Source: Varroa destructor
Taxonomy: Eukaryota > Arthropoda > Arachnida > Mesostigmata > Varroidae
NCBI RefSeq assembly: GCF_002443255.2
Contig: NW_019211454.1
Span: forward strand, 11,926,248 to 11,990,247
Direction: 5' to 3'
DNA length: 64,000 bases
In this document: piece after piece, positions 12,857 through 25,853 of the stretch
Position numbering within the stretch: the stretch's first letter is position 1
Layout: each line of letters starts with the position of its first letter
Position numbers and translations under genes: made by a program
Notes under the pieces: model-generated
Seen by the model: only the letters and a program-made list of their open reading frames with translations
Told to the model about the DNA's origin: nothing
Databases searched by the model: none

Positions 12857-13427
12857 CTATGCGCATGCAACGATAAAAGGCCATGGAACAAAGGAAAGTG
12901 AGAAGCACCATAAATTGTTTAATTGTGTCGCTGGCAAACAAACATTTAGTAATATAGAGTAAGTTACGAGAACCTTACCGTTAACGTCGACGCAATGGAG
13001 AGTGGAGTACGTGGTATATAATGAACATATGTCCATACAAGGGCAGGACAAAATGACTTGATAGTTTTGCCCTACAGTCAAAAGGATGTTAATCTTGTGG
13101 AGAACAGCTGATTAAACGTCGTGGCCAAAACAATGCTCGTGTTCAACGTTCTTACCATTTGTATTGCCAAACGTATGTCAAAATTTGTAAGTTTTCTGAA
13201 TTTTTTGAATTTATCAGTAAATCAACTCCAGAAAAACAAGAAGGCGTGTTGTTACTTGATGGCGGCTCGAAGAGATAAGGGTACGGGTCGTATTTTAAGG
13301 ACCATGAACTGGAACTGATACGTTATTAAATAGTTTCAGTATATATTACGTATGCGTATTAAACTTGGAAACACATGATCAATCAAAGGACACGTTATAT
13401 GACAAGAAATAACCAAGAGATAACAAG

Positions 13428-13625
13428 AGACCAGAAATAATAATAGAGACAAGAAATAATAATAAATAATAATAAAAGATAATAATAATAATAATAAATA
13501 AATAATATAAGTAATAAATAATAATAAATAATAAAAGATAATAATAAATAATAATAATAATAATAAAAATATAAAAATAATAATAAATAATAAAAGACCA
13601 AGAGACAAGAAATAATAATAAGTAA
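13428..13625. repeat. Imperfect (AAT)n array with GAC/AAG interruptions
   Basis: About 200 bases of AATAATA units broken by AAGA, GACAAG and CCAAGAGA phrases. The phrase CCAAGAGA occurs both near the start and near the end of the array. Its minus-strand translation is a spurious Leu/Tyr/Ile repeat. Confidence 0.9.
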
Positions 13626-15412
13626 TATGACGTCTATATTAATTGGACACCGGTTTACTAAAACCACGGCGATAATTGGTTAAATTGTTAGGTTGGAAAA
13701 AGTTCATGCACCTTTCACTTCAAGTTATTATTCCTGTAATAATAAATTATTATATTACATACTGCTCCGGATTCTCTGCTATTTGTTAATATATTTATTT
13801 ATTCCTTTTCGCCAGAAATTTTCAGCCATGCGTTAGAGAACTTGTCCGCGCAAATACGCAGAGCTAGACGAAGGGTTTGTAATTTGGTAAGCTGGAGTCA
13901 GCTCCGGAGAATGTGTAGTGTGTAGCAGAATCATCCTTTCAAAGCCTAGTAGGGTGACCTTAACAATCTTGCTGTATGTGACCTTATGTTGCTACGGAAC
14001 AGGGTGACCTGAAATTATTTGCCGGATCTTGATTAACATAGCCAATGCTACTCATACAAATAAACGAGCCAACCGGTTGCCTTGTTCTTAGGAACTAATT
14101 TCGGACGAATGAGGTTCTTGCAGTCCTACCAAAAGTAAGCCTTTATCTGGTTGGGCCCTAAGTCTCAACTTTTCTTTTGAAACTATCCATTCCAGTCTGT
14201 TGTTCACATTGATCCACAGACACTACCTCCCAACAATGGTGACAAATTTGTACTAAAATCGGACATTGCAGTCGTGCAGCATGCTAAAGTGCAGCATTAA
14301 TTATAGGATTCAGACGGTCCATGAAGGGTCCAAACTTCAAGTAAAAAGATTTGAAGTAGTTTCGATAGTATTATGGCTGCAACCCATCTTTTCAGTTAAT
14401 TTCGGAGCTTTTTTATCGGCTCTCTTTTTGATCAAAGGTGCTTTCGGATGGTCATCGTGCAACTCAGACAGCCGACCAGGGCGGCGGCATCTTTAAGGTT
14501 CCAAATGCAGCTTTCAAGCTTAGCGAACCACTTTTGAGCACTTTTTTCTGCGGCGTTACCGTACACCAGGCTAAGGTCTCGGCCTGCTTCGACTGTGTTT
14601 CAACGTTACAACGAATTACATAGTACAGAAGGCATCGAAAACGAACCTTTTTCCATCTGGAGCATTAATTTTTGAGAGTAATTTTGAATCGAAACTGCAT
14701 TCACAACACGCCCCTGTTAGAGTCCGCTGATAGGGCATGGAAAACGCTCTCGAATGTCCTGCCAGAAGTGGACGACAGGTGTGCGAAGGCCTTTCAACCT
14801 CTTGCTGCTTACCAGTGTTGTTTAATGAAATGACCATTTCGAAAATGATTTATACACTCGACTAATTTTCTATGATCACACCTACTCAATGTAAGAGAGA
14901 TGAAAAGCAGAAGTGGAGTTGTAGTTAGAACAAAGTCACCCTACAGTAAGGACTAATAAGGCTGATCTGCCTTTATCCTTTCTATATTATAAACTCGTCT
15001 ACACCTTTTATCCCAACGCTTTCGCAACTTTTGCATAGCCACAGATATCGTAGTAAGCAGTATTGTTGGTGGCTTATTAACCTAGGGCTAACAAGGCACG
15101 ATTCATAAGCTATTCATAAGCTAAATTCGCCAAGCGTAGCCTATCTAAACGTATCTATCAGGCCATTCATCCGGTTGCTGCTACAGAGCCTGGTGGGATT
15201 TTGGCCGTTCTACTACAGCTAAGCGGAAGAGTCAATAGAAGTAGCTGCAGCAAGAGAAGCAGTAAAGAGACAAAGGTTTTCACCTTGCGTTCATCACACC
15301 GCTTCCTTTCGGACGTCGTAATGATGAAGGGACATTAGACGTAATCAAAACAGCTAAAAACAGTCAGCGAAGTCGGGAGGCACCAAAAAGGAATTTCTTC
15401 ACCAGTTCATAA

Positions 15413-15434
15413 CTAATAATAATAATAATAATAA
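15413..15434. repeat. (AAT)n microsatellite
   Basis: About seven perfect AAT units in single-copy-looking DNA. Confidence 0.9.
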
Positions 15435-16159
15435 ATAGGACAGGTCTGTATACTGGTTTCAGGCGTTAAATTCGAAGCGTTTAAGCTGCGTAAGTAGTAT
15501 AAGGGAAAAAAGAGATCTGTTTAAGAACCTTCTGTTAAGTACATATACAAATTGGCCCAGGTAGATTCTAACTAAAGTTAAAAAAAAATGTTATAATTAC
15601 GAAAAGAAACATTAGCGTTTGCTGGTTTTTTGTCGAAGCTTCATTGAATAGGTGGCTGAGTTGAGCTGCGTTTTTCCGATCTTGATAAATTTCGACACCT
15701 TCGAAACAGATTTTGAAGTGGGCTAAGGCAATTTTGCTTGGAAAAGACTTGAACCAACTTTTGAATTGTTCGCCTTTGTTCTTTAATTTGAAAATCCATC
15801 ATTTATGTGTAACATGAATTTCAATAGTTTGGTACGGAAACTGGCTTTAATTGAGGTCCGTCTGCACTGTAGTAGAGTCGGTAAATTGCGACTATTTGAA
15901 CTAGCAGTCACTGTTTGTTACTATGTAAGGATACTGCTGTTTTACTGTCCACTAGTTTACTGCTTACTACCGTTAAGAGGGCTTCTTACTTGGGGCATAT
16001 TGCTTTAATGATAACACTCCGAGTTATCGAAACGGCGTTAGCAGTCCAAGCTTTACGGCTTTCTAATGCTGTCTTCGCAAGGATACTTACTTGATGGCAC
16101 GATTAATGACTGTGTATACTTCATGCGTGAAACATTTTCTACATAGATGTACACTTTTT

Positions 16160-16175
16160 CAACAACAACAACAAA
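16160..16175. repeat. (CAA)n microsatellite
   Basis: About five CAA units, short. Confidence 0.85.
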
Positions 16176-17259
16176 CTTTTTAACTATGAAAGAGCGTATG
16201 AGCAAAATGCCAACTTCAATCATTCGTCCTATTATAATTCGTGTTAACTAGAAATTTCTATAATTTGCATTGAAACAATTATGCCACTGACGGTGATAGT
16301 ATTAGTAATATATTCGGAAGGACGAGATAGCAATTATGCTGAATTCTGACGGACAACCGCTCCGCTAGCTGTTGGCCCCTACCGATATAAACTGTTCACC
16401 TGTTCCAGGCCAACGGTCCTGTACAAGGTGAGAGAGAGCCTGTATCTGTACTGCAAAACTTTAGAACTAACAAATAGCCCGTTTGCAAATGGGTTGCGAT
16501 TTCTACTTGGTCGAGCGATGATCAACAATTTTTTTCTAGCAAAGCACTCTGTCTACCTATACTGATATAATACATAGTAAACTCTTTTATTGATAGAGAC
16601 AATTATTCATGCCATATTTGTATGAGTTTAAATATGTCTATAATTAGACATTTTATATTTTACACCTCTACATTTCAACTTCTAGTGAATCAGGTGTTGA
16701 ACTGTTATCATCGAAATATTAACCTACCTTCAACTTACACTAATTGTGTAAATTTTCAAAAATGTAAGTTCCAAATATTTAAAGCTATCATGCTTACCTT
16801 GTTGCAAGGTCGAACAGTGACGAATACGGTGAAAAGCTTTGACGTTTGATAATAGTTCGCTCAAGCCGAAACGTCTGTGGGACCGAAGGAAATTGCCATT
16901 GAATTTTGTGAATGAAAGTGCGTTTGTTTTTTTAGCTTTTTTTTTTAGTTTAGTTAGCATATCATTCATTTTGCAGCGGACTGTGTTAACCACTAGTTCC
17001 TACCAGTTCCGACGGTACACCGTCTTCTCTGAACATGGGTTAAAGACATTCCGTTCAATTTTAACGCACATTGTGCTTTCTAGAAATGAATTTCCACACA
17101 CACATACTACGGGCACAGAACAAAGATAATACACCTACTAATTAAACTATAAATCCGCCGCACTATTGAACTCATTTACTAATATTTTCGGTGTGGAGGT
17201 TTCACGAATTAGGTGCTTCAGCGTAGCTGGACTTGACCGGAGCGTCTGAAGGTAAAAAA

Positions 17260-17282
17260 AAAGGCTGATCGTATCAGCCTTT
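17260..17282. repeat. Hairpin, 10-bp arms, 3-base loop
   Basis: AAAGGCTGAT at 17,260-17,269 pairs perfectly with ATCAGCCTTT at 17,273-17,282 around CGT. An A run precedes it and a T-rich stretch follows. It resembles an intrinsic terminator by shape, but nothing else here suggests bacterial transcription. Confidence 0.9.
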
Positions 17283-20200
17283 GTTTAGGCAGTGGCATGT
17301 TTTCTTGTGTTTCTACCTGATAGTAGGTTTTTATTTGCGTCTTCATTTCATTCATGCCGAAAACATCGGCATGTCTGGCTAGGCGACAGCAGCGAGCTAA
17401 ACGAATACAAAAAAATCTTAAAGCTTCAAAAAGAGCGGGTCTTCTACGTGCGTCGTTGGCTTCAGTCAGTTGCTACGCCATCACTTATTGACTAGGCGAT
17501 CTAGTGACAACATTTATATGATAAAATGGCTACATTGTAGAAAAGTCGAAAAAGGTAGGCGCGATCTTGTCAGACACGCAAAACTACTACAGGACATGTG
17601 CAGGAGATAGAGTGACGGACTTCCCAGATATAGAAGCTCACAATTGAAGCTGAATTAGAACCGATAAAAGAATTTTCGCCTGTTAATAATTATCATCATA
17701 AGCCGAACAGTTGACAATTAAAAACACTAGTGTATTATTAAAAATCACACTAAAACTATATTTTAATTGCCACCCTAACGCTACTATATGCGTATGATGT
17801 TTTGCCAGAACCTGAAGCAGCCAGAACGCATGACGCAGGAAATGAACAAAAAAAAGATGTTCTCTATAGACACAAATATGAAAAGGCAAGGGCAAATGTT
17901 GCCCTACGGATGTTAAATTTCAGCTGCCAGAGTATAAGTATTTAGTCTATTCTGGTCTTGATTTTGGGCCTACAAAACAGTCTGTCTCAACTGTAAACCT
18001 ATTCATCTGTATATATAAACTTAAATTATACCGATTAATCTCACGGTTCCTTATAAACATTACGACTATGGATGAAACGTTTATAACTATAATATCAATT
18101 GAATGATCTGTCATCGAAATTATGTATGATCGGCTTGCTCGGCTGTTCAAAACCGCTTGGTAAGCTTTTACTACTCACAGTAGATATGGTAAGCTGAATG
18201 AATTCTATCATATTCATACTTCGACTCGATGTTTTCACCGCCCTTTTATTTAACGCCCTCACTTATCAGCTATTGATAATTTTGCTTTGCACTTGGCCCG
18301 CAATACTTCACTCAACATTTACCAATGTTAATTTGCCGTATTTTCTAGTATCTTATAGTAAGTGCGACAGTTGACAAGAAAGTGAATGTTATTTCTAAGA
18401 GTAACTTATGTCGTGTCACACTTTGTTCAGTGCGTCGACATTGATCAACGCGCGAAAACCTACTACGGTGCCATATGGTATACGAGGTACGTGTCACCAA
18501 GCAGCTGCAGGAACCAGTCTTGTTAACGGCCGCAATACTATTGAATGGTAGAGTGAGCCGTTTACATTTCGTCCAAATGATAAGGATGGCTGCGATAACG
18601 ATAAGCGAATAACGGCAAGGCTACTTCAAGGCTAAGTCTATGCGATTTTACCACATCGTAGCATTTGTACAGCGGGGTGACCTCTTTTCCTTAAAATCCA
18701 TTTGATTAATGGTCCCATCCCCGTGGACCACCGACTGTTCCGTCGAAAGACGTATTCAATCCTGCCTCTTTGAACAGATTTAATTAAGAGAAATATTTAG
18801 AAATTGCAACTGTGTTTATTAGCTTAAGCTTGTAGCCCGATAAACCAACTGCACGCACAAACTCTACGCCTTGTCGTACAAATTACAGTGTTATATAATA
18901 TCTTTGTTTTGTCTGCTTTTTATTTACTAACGATTTGTTATATTTATTGGTATTACTAATAAAGCGGCCGCGGAGAGACCGGCTTTCTAGAAGATGATGC
19001 GTTTGTGCTATAATCATCATGATTATTATTGACATGGGCAATGACAACTATATCATAATTAGTAACTATAATTAGTAGTGTAATGGGTTTCGCTGACGCA
19101 TTATAATAGGATTGCTACTACAGTTTCGTAACATTTAAATCACCAATGCGAAAATATGCTTTACTAAACGTTTTTCTGTGCACGTCATTCAGCTTAGATA
19201 CATACTTGCCATAAAGACAAATTCTTAGACTTAGAAATAAGCGGCGTTGGACAGACGCTTGAAAATGTCTTCTTTTCTTGTTATGTGACAATACCCTAAC
19301 AGTAACCCACTTTAGTGAGCTTCAATACAGCATATCCTATTGGTCTGGAACGCTTGGAAAGTCGATGCTCCCCGCTTCTTTTGTTTCTTTCTCCTCGTCC
19401 AACGTCTCGTTGCTGTATCGTACGTCTGCACCTCTGAAAACTCTGCTATCGAAAATGTAACCTTTGTCTGCTTTTCATGTTTTCTCTTTATGACCGACAT
19501 TATGTTTGCTCTGCTCCTTTACCACCTTCTCCCCTTTTCCGCCTCTTCTTTCTATAACGTCTACGCTTGAGAGCTCCCTTTTCACTTTTCGGTGAGTAAG
19601 TGCACCGTGCGATGGTCCCTAAACGTAATCCCGTTCATCTACACACTCCGTCCTCCTCTTAGTGTCAGCTATAACCCTACATAGTTTAGCTCAGTGAAGA
19701 GGCAGGTGTATATACAGACACAGAAGGGCAGTGTCACGCTTTGAAATGCCCTTATTCCCATGCCTTTTTGACTGGTTAAACCCTTTTGACCAAACCAAGC
19801 AGTTTGGGTTACCTTTTTTATAGTGAATAGTGACCTGAAAAATGGCGTCAACCGTGGTTACAGGAGCAACGAGATATCCGTCCTAAGGAACAAAATGCCC
19901 TCATGGGATCCCATTGCTTTCGCCGACAAAACCGGGTTACTGTCATGAGTTGAGTCCCTCGATTGCCGCCGTATTGGAATAATGCCCTGGAACCTGTCCT
20001 TGCCTATATTCCGACCGATTCCAGTAATCGGCTAGTCTAGATTATTTCAGAACTTTTAGTCAGATAGTTTGCTCGACAACTGGAAAAAGGCGCAGAGTTT
20101 TTAATACGAGATAACGATGTAACAAGGATCAGAGGAAGGGGTACATGCGAGGATCGAGATGGAGTATAAATGCTTCTGGAAACAAAATTAAATTTTTAAT

Positions 20201-20529
20201 TAAATTAAAAAATTAAAATAAACCGAGACCTAAAGCAGAGCGCTGAAGCTTGGAAAAGACAAATCTAATAGCAAGCGAACGAGCGTCCGAAACCTTTCTC
20301 GGCGGTGCAGCCAGGCCAAGACACATACATACACGCATAAGTCCATCCGTTGGTTCGTGCATCCATCGACCGAAATCAACTAGTGACAATCGCTCGTTTA
20401 GTCCACTCTAGCGATTGCCTTTATCTAGAATAGGTGGCCAGCATCGGTGATCAGTTTCTTCATTTCTTTCAGTCATCAGAAAGGTGTCCACTCTGATAAC
20501 TTCACAGAATAACAAACGCTTTAATGTAC

Positions 20530-20705
20530 CGTAGTTGGTGGATGGAGATGTCCCTATTCCTAGAAAGCTGTTGCTGAAAATCGTGTTTCAACCATTCAAG
20601 CTGCTCGGTGAAATAACTGGGCGACTGGGAGGCAACAAATACGCCGCAAACTAACAGAACAGCGCTCAGACAAAGCAAAGGCAGAGCAGCTGATGAACTT
20701 AACAT
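20530..20705 (-). CDS. Candidate first exon of a small secreted protein
   Basis: An ATG at 20,705 on the minus strand opens MLSSSAALPLLCLSAVLLVC, continuing GVFVASQS, a good signal-peptide shape. A polar stretch follows (YFTEQLEWLKHDFQQQL, SRNRDISIHQL). A possible donor, CG|GTACAT, lies at 20,530/20,529; otherwise the frame stops at 20,502. It could be the first exon of a secreted peptide or hormone precursor. No homologue was recognised and no second exon found. Chance is a real alternative. Confidence 0.18.
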
Positions 20706-21719
20706 GATTACTTGTATTAGTGTGGCCAAGGAGAGATATGATGTAATGGCACATACATACATGTAACCGCAACATATTTACAGGATGCAAAGGGCAGATA
20801 AAACGCCAACGAGCCAACAATAAGCAATAAGGGGAACGACAGTTAGCGGAAGATGCCTATGCGAACCAATCGCTAGCGCTGTTGAGTTCCATTGAAAAAT
20901 TAGACTAGAAAGTATCTTTCATGGAACAGACTAATGCGAATAAATGCGGACGTCGGGTTAAAACTAAACTGCATAAAATCTGTCATAATAGTTAGGTCTG
21001 GCACTTAGGGCTGTGCCCACCTGGCTAGCCCCATGTCAATGGCCCCTTCGACAAATAAGTCGTTCATATTGACCGAACTCGCTCAAATAACCGAAACGTG
21101 TTGATTATCTCACAAGCATGAAATACGCTCTTACGACAAATTGGCCCTCCGATAAGCCTTAAGCATCTGGTAAGCTTTTATATAATGCCTTATGATTTGA
21201 GTATGAAATCCAACCTGTAGTTAGAGCGCTTCGGGCTAGATACGGCTCAGAACAAGAAAACGAAAGCTCCTCTGAAGCATGAGGAAGACGCTTTCAGCTC
21301 AAAACTTTGATTGCCTAACAGCTTTACTTGTAAGATAGTCGTTACGGTGTAGGAAACTCAAGATATTTCGCTACGAAATTATGAGAATGCCTGGGTAAGA
21401 CATCTCGTCACTGCTAGCATACGTGCGGTGTTGCGAATAAACAAAAACACAAATACACAACTCCCCATTATACCGTCCTTATAAATGTTTCTGCATTGTC
21501 CATTTGCATTTGAACTGCTAACCGATCCAGGGAGAGCAGTAAATTTGTGTACTTCGATTGGGTTTCACTAAACCAAATGCGTAAATTCTTTCAAATTAAT
21601 GAAGTGAAATAAATAGGCGTGCGTTATCTCCATAGGTCCATTAATTCTTAATTGGTAGTTAAATACACTTCATCAAAAGCTTGCTGAAGTGCGATGGCAT
21701 TGTTTAGTCTGTCGCTGGT

Positions 21720-21929
21720 TTATAGATCTGCGTGGTTCAGGGTGAGGAAGTAATGCGTCGCATCGCTGCCATGCCTATTCGGTTGTACAGTTCTGTGGGA
21801 ACAGCTGAAATCCATGTCGTACAGCCATGATCGCCCATCGTCAGCCGTTATCCTAATGGTTCTGCGTCTTAGGTTTTGACGCGAGTAATTGTCCAAGCGC
21901 AAAGAAGCGGTCTCATTTAGTGGTACGAC
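21720..21929 (-). CDS. Exon-like ORF, unknown protein
   Basis: A possible acceptor (CATATTACCAG, ending at 21,930) leads in frame into VVPLNETASLRLDNYSRQNL, then RRRTIRITADDGRSWLYDMD and a Cys/His-containing tail, ending at a TAA (21,722-21,720). It is well mixed in composition, with a glycosylation-type NET site, and reads like part of an extracellular domain. No ATG in phase starts it, so it would be a terminal exon. I do not recognise the family, and no upstream exon could be assigned. Confidence 0.18.
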   Translation of the reverse strand, partial: VVPLNETASLRLDNYSRQNLRRRTIRITADDGRSWLYDMDFSCSHRTVQPNRHGSDATHYFLTLNHADL

Positions 21930-24082
21930 CTGGTAATATGGCAATCATTGAAACTGCAGTCAAAAATCAAGTTGCGTCCTACTGATTGCCGAGCACATTC
22001 ACAGTAAAGAGCACAAGTCCTTTCTGTGCTGCTGGCCGATGTGATAGTAAAATAAAGCCTGCGCGGCTTCTACACTCGCATGGGTGTTAAACGAACAGCC
22101 ATTGGAACACTTAGTTTCAACAGGAACCACTAGTGAACTAAAGTTGAACACTAATTACAGGATTTCACGGAAAGAATGGGCTCAAGCAAAGGAAGCAGGA
22201 CGCTCTGCTCATTCTAAATGGCAAGTTGTAGCAATTATGACAATGATTATCACTGTCGCTGGCCACAGGACAAGCAGTCTTCGTCCTTACACTTGCGGTT
22301 ATGGGAAGCAACTTTTCAACTTTGACAGTTCTGGCGATCGCTGTTTGGCGAGCTAATGTAGCAGTAGTGTCTGCGCATTGTGCATATTTGTGCTTCGTCG
22401 TAGGCCAGAGCGATAAGGCAATACGTCGACATTTACTCATTTGTCCTGTTTGTCCGAGAAGATGCCTTCGTGGCCCCTTTGTGTCCGCAGTTTATATGAG
22501 ACAGCGACGAGAGGCAGGGGAGAGAGACACCGAAGGTTAAACGTATGAAGAGGAAAAAAGGCTTAGGAGAAGGAGGAGAACGGAAAAAGGAAACAAGCAA
22601 AACAAAAATCGTCCTCAAAACTTGTCTTTTCTCGGTGTTCTCTTGGTCAACTACTTCCTCTGCTAGAAAATCACCTCTATATTCTTGCCTACTTTTCCCA
22701 TATTCCCGTATGCCATGTTGACGTTAAGAATATATTTTCCAAGGAGTGCTTTCCGATCACTTCCTTATTTTGGCTGGTGCTTGAACCACTCACGAACCAC
22801 GACCTTAATAGGCAGAACAGTAACATTACCTAGTGGAGAGGTTGCCAAAGAGATGTGAACTGACCGGACGCTTCACAGATTTATACGGAATACAGCAATG
22901 ACGAGATAGCGTCGAAGCGAAACGAAGCAACGTTAGCCAAGTGCAATAGGAAGCGGAGGCCAATACGTACGAATAGGGACGCTAAACCACAATAGGGAAA
23001 CAGAGTCCAGAGAGCGAAAAAAAGCATTTTCTAAAAAAGACAAACCTGAACGAATATGTTGTCATTTGTTAGTGCTTGTAGGCATAATCAGACGAGTATA
23101 ACTAGAAGCTTTATGGTTAGTAATGATAACATTTTTTTAGCCGTATCTTCATTAAAAATCGATGGACAGATTGATATAATCATGCAGGGTTCGAATACAG
23201 AGTATTTCGTAACATCTTTATTTAGAGCTCAGTTGTCATCGAATCGATATTTAACGCAGAGTTACCTTATACACACATATTTTTCGGCGCATATCAAATA
23301 TTGCTGCTATAAAAGCTTTCGTTAGTGACAGGTGGTGCCCATTTGATTTCGACTAACAAGCAACGAAGGTCTTGCTTTGCGCTGTAACAAAACAAGGAAA
23401 AAAAAAAACTACATACAATCTATATAGCATATATTATTCTGCTATTTTCGCTAACAGTCAGACATTTCAACTTAAAGTTAAATCTGGTTGAACATCTTTT
23501 AGATTAAATCAGAAACCTGTGCAGGAGTCCATCAAAGTACATAATGAAAAATGATAACGGATGGCTCTTACGAGGGATCTTGTAAAGAACCAGTTGTTTC
23601 AAACTGTTATCTAAGCCAAAGTCGCAATGGCAATGAAACCGGATTGTGCCAACTTTGTCTTCAACATGATGTTAGATCCATATATCGACTTCAGCAGCAG
23701 CCTTACCTTGTCAACCATGGTTATTCATCCGTTGATATACTAGTTTTCTACGGAACGGGAAAAAATTAACGCGCCGTTTAAAATCCACCACACCAAAGCT
23801 TACGATGTAACCATCTCATAAACAGGAAAATTAAGCACTTGCAGCAGCTGTTTATGCTAAAAGAGTCAGCAATCGAAGAGACGTTTTGAGTCGTCTCCCA
23901 TCATTGTATGTATCAAAAAGTACAGCCATTCAAGCCACTACCGCAACGCATTATACACAAACAGGTTTTGATTGAACAGTAAAGTGCTCGTTCTGGTCAC
24001 GTAGCGTCATAGCGTGGTATAACTATTTGTCCTAAAATCGGTCCAAACAAATTTCTGCTTTACATGTGCCTGATTAAAAATT

Positions 24083-24108
24083 GTATATGTATATAAATAT
24101 ACATATAC
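24083..24108. repeat. Inverted repeat, 12-bp arms, 2-base loop
   Basis: GTATATGTATAT pairs with ATATACATATAC around AA. It is low in complexity, so it is weakly significant. Confidence 0.9.
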
Positions 24109-25764
24109 GTACAACGCGGGCGAGAGCGTCATCGCAAATGAAGACTCAGAGACGTTCAAAAAAGCCTAGGCTTGACAAACCTAAACCAACGTCGGATCCA
24201 AGATGCTGGTACAAGAAAGCTGCAAGATCATGAATGAAAATTATTTATGGCTAAAAGTTAGAATTTATAATATATATACATAGTCACTTATTTAAGCCAA
24301 AAACCGTATCGCGGCCTTCGAATTTTGCAGAGAAAAGTCGGAATATAATTCATCGACTAGTTTAAGCCGCACTTATCGGTGAGATATTCCGCTAGTGCGT
24401 ACAGGTATTACTGTTTTTTTCTATGTTTAACCGGATTTCAGCTGCGATGCAGCACAAAAATACTCACCTATTGAAATTATTTCGTGTGGTTATTTTTTAA
24501 AGAAGATTTAGTTTAGAAAGAATAGCCATCCTACAATGATTTCTATTCCTTCTGATACAAAATCTCAATAAATTTAGAAATATTGAAAATATCACACATT
24601 TTGCAGAACTGTCGTAGGATTTCTTAAAATATCTGGGATTTTTCATTTTTCGAAAAGTTTTAAGGATTTTGTGGAACTTATTATTATAACTATTGAATAT
24701 ACATATAACAGTAAAAAATGAATGAACAGATTCACCAAAAAAAATCCATGAAATACTGTTATATGCATTGCTTCTGCTTTTTGATTAAGCATGCGAAGAA
24801 GTATCGCGGTCATAACGCGGGTTCAATAACTCTGAGCTACTTGTGTTTAGCAGTAACTAAAAGTACTGCAAAATTTCAAATCTATCGAAGAACACAAACT
24901 TCAGAGAATAAATGTGTGAGAACTTTTATTTGAGCCTAGCCTTTCAAATAGAGTAGGTCCGCATTTGATGGATTTAACTTTTTCCACTGGAGAATGTGAG
25001 TGCCAGAATCCCGAAAATGGTGATTCTTGCAATATACCGAGTAAATATCATTGATATACATTATTACCAGATTTGATGATGGTAATGTTCAGCTTTATCT
25101 CCACTGACATCGGCCATTAATTGAGGATAATAAGTCACTGGTTAAACATGGCTGAAGTCAGACTTCTGTGGAAGCTCAGCTATAGTGACTCTGACTGGTC
25201 GTATCTGCTTATTCATCGTTGATGACACAGATTGAATGGGCTGCTTGTGCAGGGTTGTATTTGGGCGCAATAATTACAGACTTTCTATAAAACAAAATGT
25301 AGCCCTTTGTGGAAAAACAGTAGTACAATTAGTAGGCCAGTCAAAGATCCGAATGACGAGGGGTGGCAATTAGCCGCTGCCCCTTTGTCGCCACTATACA
25401 AGTTTGCCATTAACTGATAGAATTTGGTACAGTTTAAGAATTTACGCATTTTACTCGATTTTCGTAAAAACCGCATCTCATTTTGCGTGCACCCACACGC
25501 GCGGTCTACAAATGGACATGTCCATAGCAGCCAAACTGTCATCATTTCAGTGCAAAGGGATAAGTAATCACGCTCGCTTGCTATAGCCGATATTATTGTG
25601 CGTTAACTTCCAAAACTGCTACTTAGCATGCCGCCCTGGGTTAACTTCGGATTGATAAAAAGTCTCTTTCGTAATCAACGCTGCTGCTTTGGTCGAGATC
25701 CAAGAGTCATCGGACGGTGAAAATCTCAGCACATAGAACGAGTTAATTTAAACTTTAAGTTCGG

Positions 25765-25853
25765 GTGTTAGGAACTTTTGGGGTAGTTGGAAGCTTTGAC
25801 GCAAAGAAATCTCGGAAAAGGCAGAAGAGGCGCCGACGCCAGCGTAGCTGCCG
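25765..25853 (+). CDS. Weak exon-like segment with a basic end and a GTGAGT donor
   Basis: A short plus-strand frame reads VLGTFGVVGSFDA followed by the basic cluster KKSRKRQKRRRRQRSCR, directly before a consensus-type splice donor (CCG|GTGAGT, cut at 25,853/25,854). Such clusters occur in nuclear-localisation or processing regions. No acceptor or partner exon was assigned. The start given is only the first sense codon region after an in-phase stop. Confidence 0.12.

Larger units (their letters stand above)
12857..20529. other. Non-coding DNA with microsatellites
   Basis: Holds the AAT arrays, a CAA tract and a hairpin. A cluster of three TGACCT hexamers lies at 13,955-14,010. No coding sequence could be supported. 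Confidence 0.55.

Noticed and set aside
13336..13667. Leu/Tyr/Ile-rich membrane-like protein on the minus strand
   Set aside because: Translation of the AAT array in two phases; an artefact of the repeat.
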